Shown here: positions 60,126 through 64,000 of the stretch, piece after piece
Position numbering within the stretch: the first letter of the stretch is position 1
How the letters are laid out: each line of letters opens with the position of its first letter
From: Andrena cerasifolii
Lineage: Eukaryota; Arthropoda; Insecta; Hymenoptera; Andrenidae
NCBI RefSeq assembly: GCF_050908995.1
Contig: NC_135120.1
Coordinates: forward strand, 17,001,433 to 17,065,432
DNA: 64,000 bases
Direction: 5' to 3'
Made by a program: the position numbers and the translations under genes
The notes under the pieces: model-generated
Databases searched by the model: none
What the model saw: the letters and a program-made list of their open reading frames with translations, nothing else
Told to the model about the DNA's origin: nothing

Positions 60126-60556
60126 TTACAAGGGAAGATACCGAACCCGAAAATTAAAAAAAAAATCTGAAACTTTGTGAATATGTAGGGGATTTCCTCC
60201 TGGTTACAACGCAATTTTTGTTTGCCGCCCAAATTCAATCGAAGGGGGTGAAGTTAGCCCCTGAAAATTCGGCTATTTTCCGATTTAACTCGGGAACTGT
60301 AAGAGATAGAAAAAAAGTTTCAAGATAAAAGTTACTTCTTTTAATTAGATCTAGCATTTGGTAAAAAATATTTTACAGTTCACGAATTATAACACAAAAT
60401 CGGAAAATAACCGGATCTTCAGGGGTCAATTACACCCCCTTAGAGGGAATGTGGGCAGCAAACAAAAATTCCGTTGTAATCAGGAGGAAATTCCTTACAT
60501 ATTCACAAAGTTTCAGAAGTTTTTGAATAACCGGGTTCGGGATGTTCCCTTGTTAA
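60126..60556. mobile_element. Foldback element
   Basis: An almost complete 431-bp palindrome. Left arm blocks ACAAGGGAAGATACCGAACC, TCTGAAACTTTGTGAATATG and GATTTCCTCCTGGTTACAAC are mirrored on the right, with a loop near 60310-60345. The target duplication is unclear (TTA on the left, TTAA on the right). It is non-coding. Confidence 0.78.
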
Positions 60557-63400
60557 TTCTCATCGTTTGGAGCACAATACGGTGTTCACGGAGTCGACTT
60601 ACACAGATTTCGTTCCCCTGCAATGAAGATCAATTTTTTTGTTGCAGAAAGTTTGAACCAAATAGGGGCAGAATATAGACACTAGACAATTTTGATCAAT
60701 TTTACAGGATTGAAATGGAGTGCTTTGGAGGAAGTTCACCGGGGTTTTTCTTTCCTCGGCTCTCTAAAATATTATCACTGCACAACAGGACTGTCCGTTT
60801 ACGAATGTTTTTAATTACGTGGACAGTCGTTCAGCAAATTAAAGTAGTGCGTCAAAGCGAAACAAGCCGACAGACTGCTTTCTAAAGAATAACTTCAGGT
60901 TAAAGCCTCCGTCTGGCAAACATTGTTGGAATTCACATTATATTACGTGTATACAGAAAACATTACGTGGAATTAATTCGTATTTCTACACCAGCAGCAT
61001 ACTGTGCTAGCCCTGAGTTGAAAGGATTGCGAGAAAACCGCGGAGAGTTAACACGTTTCGGGAAATGCTGAAAAACAATGCGCAACTACTTACGCATTGC
61101 GGACGTGCATTCCGTGAAAATTGGAATATCAGTTCGCTTTCATTCCAGAGAAATAGATTCTATGTTTCGTATTCTAAAAGAAATGACTTGCGCCGTTAGA
61201 GTGCTGTTGGCTGCTGCGTTAACGATTCGTACCTTCATTTGGGGAAATAATTGCATTGTAAATTCGAAAGGCAACGTCGTGGAAAAATTCTGCGGAGACC
61301 TCGCGTGCCGGAGCGTGTGTCCGCCCGGTTGTCGCCCCTTTCAAACACGAATCTGGGCGAAAGTGCTTTCGCGAAAGTCTCGAAGACGCTCGAGGAGGAA
61401 CGTTCAAAGGCTCAGCCGGCCGCGAGCTCGCGCGAGAAATGATTTAAAACTATTGAGATTGCTCGCGGGTTGGTACAATAGGGACAAGATGCTCCAGAAA
61501 GCATTCAACCGACTGGACTGCCGCCAACTCATCAGTAACTGCGGGGAGGCGATGTTAAATCAAAAAGTATAGCACCGCTTCCAACTTAGGGCCGTAAAAA
61601 ATCTCCGCGGACCGGTTACGTGCTGAATTTCAATTTAACATCGAATCATTCCGAATACGATGTCAAACAGTCGGCTAACTAGTCGTTTCTTATTCATGGC
61701 GACTCAGTCTCGCAAGGAATTCCCTCGTGGCTCTCTTTTAGCATGCTGCGGCCGCTTACCCCCTGTTTGCATGCGAAAGCTAGGCAAAAGTCTCGTTGAG
61801 AAGTTCGCGTTAAACGTTTCGAATTAGTTTTGGGAGTCATCTTCCTACCACGTAACGTGCGTACATACTCCTCGATACTTTCATGTTCGATAGCGAATAC
61901 AGCGATACTAATAAGACATCAGAAGCACGTTCGACAAGCTCCGTTTAGAGCTCAGCTTAACGCTGATTCTACGGTTCTCCTGAAACATTATGATTACAAC
62001 AGATTCTCCATGGCGGTAGAAAGGCCGGCGAAACCGTGATAAGAGGTGCTATTATGCTGTGATGTGTTTACGAACATGAACAGGTAGCTTTTATTTGCAG
62101 CTGCGTCAGCACGCAGTGGCTGCCTGCGCTGTGCCTTTCCGTTTTCACATACCCCGGCTAAATGTGAACTGGCCCGAAAAAAACAGGGTAAAAGGTCTTA
62201 CACAGGCCACGGGCTCTCCGCCCGTTGACTTTGTAATTTAGCTGGCTGCTTCTCTGTCCTCTGGTCGAAACAAATATTCGTTCTGCATACGAGTTTGTTG
62301 ACGGTGTCGTCCTTGTCGTTGCTGCCGTCGTCGAGGGTTGAACGCTGCCTGGCCTGGAACAGAGCGTGCACCTTTTATGCGTGTCACGTCGTGTCACCCG
62401 AAATTTCACGCTCCCGCTTTATTGTCCAGCGGATTTCTCGCGTTTCGTCCGCGAGCGAGCCTCAAGATTCCCCAGGCCTTTCACAGCAGTGTATCGCAGT
62501 CCCTTGGTTTTGAGTAATTAGCCACAAAGAGGTGGATTCTCGCCTCGGGCGATAATTAGGTGGAGCTTTCCGTTCTACAAAGTGCTCGGCTCTTGGACGC
62601 TAGTAATACCTACATCGATAATCACCATATCAGTTCAGCTGTGTCCATTATTTTTAGCAAGACTTTATCGAATTATTGGGAACGTCGGCTGAGCCGTTGA
62701 ATGTACGTATTTCTTTTTATGCCGCGCACAGCGAAAAGGAATTAATCAAAAGCTAGTGCGAGATCAATGGATTTATTTGCGGTAATGGATTGAACATACT
62801 TTGTTTGTTCGTGGAAGTTTTTGTAATGGTTTCAGCGTCGACGTTGCAAAAAAGGTATTCGTACGACTGACCAATTTTATTACACACACACACACACACG
62901 CACAAATTCCACGCGCTTGTCGCTTACATACGTACGCGCGCGTGTAGACGGTTCGTAAAACGAATGAATGAAAAGTTATTGGTAGCTGCATTCACTGGTT
63001 TTTTCCAATTTTCGTTTTCCACGCGGGTGAATTCAAAAATATTTCTATATTCGCATCTAAAACAATGAAACGCCACGATTGTTAAAACACTGGTTATTTA
63101 ATCCTTTAAACAGAGTAGGTAGTCTATCTATCGCCTAATCCGGACCTTCCCTTAATTGTTTATACACATGATATTCGCAGGAACTGCTGTTCCAGTGTGA
63201 AAGCCTGCTATACATATCGTTCATTTGCTGGAACAAATACACAACTCGCAATTCACGATTTGGGGAAACAGGTTCAAAAGTTTTGTTAGACAACAGCCGC
63301 TTTTTCTATTCTAATAAATCAAAAACTGCGAATTTTTAGTTGTGTCGTTGTTGCAGCGAATGAGCGATATAGTATTATAATATGTAGGAATAGTAGTAGC
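60557..63400. other. About 2.8 kb without a recognisable gene
   Basis: It contains a 164-codon frame (61078-61572) with no recognisable domain and a CA microsatellite at about 62881-62898. Confidence 0.4.
62881..62898. repeat. CA dinucleotide microsatellite
   Basis: About eight CA units. Confidence 0.85.
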
Positions 63401-63417
63401 GGTCGGAATGCGATACA

Positions 63418-63702
63418 TTACCGCGCGAAGACGGAGGTCGGCGGAGGACGAAGTCTCCTATCTATACTTCCTCCTTCTCCCCGTAGGTTCTGGGGATTCA
63501 CCGTCTCTGGGGGAGGGGTCCGTATCAGGGTTCTCCCCTTAAAGATCTGTGGGGGTGTCCCGGGGATAACGGCCGTCAGGCCCGGTTCGCCATCGATCCC
63601 AACCCCCTCCCTAACTCTGGTGGTCCCACGGTCCAGGAATTCTCCTATTGACCCCTCCTTCGAGGCCCTCGGGAACCTCGGCGGGGTATCCTCCACTACC
63701 AT
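63418..63702 (-). other. Unclassified proline/arginine-rich reading frame
   Basis: A 94-codon frame, ATG to stop, sits in GC-rich sequence (for example VREGVGIDGEPGL, TPPPETVNPQ). Its composition differs sharply from the flanking AT-rich DNA and resembles coding sequence of retroelement structural proteins, but no diagnostic motif is present. Confidence 0.25.
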
Positions 63703-63845
63703 GGTGGTCCTCGGTGAACGTCCCGATCACGGAGTGGTTGACGAGCATGCTACCTCTTGCAGGACTATATTTAGAGAAGACCAGGACAAAACCGGGGCCC
63801 TAACAGAAAATAAAACAGAAATTAAAGATACGGTTTATCATTATG

Positions 63846-64000
63846 AAAAGACATCAATCAAGCTTTGATTAATTATTATATTGATTCATAAATTCTCCAT
63901 TACTGTTCTAATGCAGTACATATACCTTACTAAAATGTATTTGTATTTAATATGAGAAAATTTTTAATAGCCAGTAGCAAAGCTTAATTGATGTCTTTTA
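63846..64000. repeat. Short hairpin element at the right edge
   Basis: AAAAGACATCAATCAAGCTTTG at 63846 is mirrored by CAAAGCTTAATTGATGTCTTTT at the window end. The arms are about 22 bp with one mismatch. The element may extend past the window. Confidence 0.6.

Noticed and set aside
61078..61572. 164-codon frame on the plus strand
   Set aside because: No known motif; the basic arginine run comes from CG-rich sequence, and no splice partner was found.

Overview
The window is eukaryotic and almost certainly from an insect, most plausibly a hymenopteran (ant, bee or wasp). Two split genes with GT-AG (and one GC-AG) introns can be read. One is a member of the Dpr cell-surface immunoglobulin family, which is arthropod-specific. 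The DNA is moderately AT-rich but unusually rich in CpG, and it is littered with small non-autonomous DNA transposons of Tc1, pogo, hAT, piggyBac/TTAA and other types. The taxonomic call is inference. No operons, CRISPR arrays, rRNA or convincing tRNA genes were seen.

Layout. 1-18.2 kb: no host gene recognised. It holds five mobile-element remnants: a Tc1-like element with IR/DR-type ends at 610-1360, a three-unit element with a 10-bp target duplication at 6436-6896, a TTAA-flanked element at 7141-7997, a hAT-like element at 10064-11485, and a pogo-like element at 12457-13750 with its catalytic core deleted. 18.2-23.8 kb, plus strand: a complete ten-exon tubulin glycylase-like gene (TTLL3 family). 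Its exon phases close exactly on 2250 nt (749 aa). 24.8-26.3 kb: a piggyBac-like non-autonomous element between two convergent genes. 26.7-36.6 kb, minus strand: the last five coding exons of a dpr gene (V-type Ig1, Ig2 and a hydrophobic C-terminal tail). Its introns carry at least five foldback or MITE-type insertions, two of which lie 23-33 bp from an exon. The signal-peptide exon was not found and may lie in, or beyond, the 36.6-64 kb half.

36.6-64 kb appears to be dpr intron 1 and/or 5' flank. It holds a LINE reverse-transcriptase tail (37.2-37.5 kb), a Tc1/mariner-type MITE (37.6-38.0 kb), a piggyBac transposase C-terminal fragment (41.6-42.2 kb), a CpG-rich stretch at about 48.9-51.3 kb that may be a promoter or 5' UTR area, a hAT-type MITE with a perfect 8-bp target duplication (58.2-58.8 kb), a foldback element (60.1-60.6 kb) and a small hairpin at the right edge.

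The two host genes are unrelated in function. The TTLL3-like protein should glycylate axonemal tubulin in ciliated or flagellated cells. The Dpr protein should act at the neuronal surface in synaptic partner recognition through DIP-family receptors. They are convergent neighbours about 2.9 kb apart. No new multi-gene system was found. The most informative unusual features are the non-canonical GC-AG intron and altered ATP loop in the TTLL3-like gene, the foldback elements hugging dpr exons, and the family of TTAA-flanked elements beginning with a G run.
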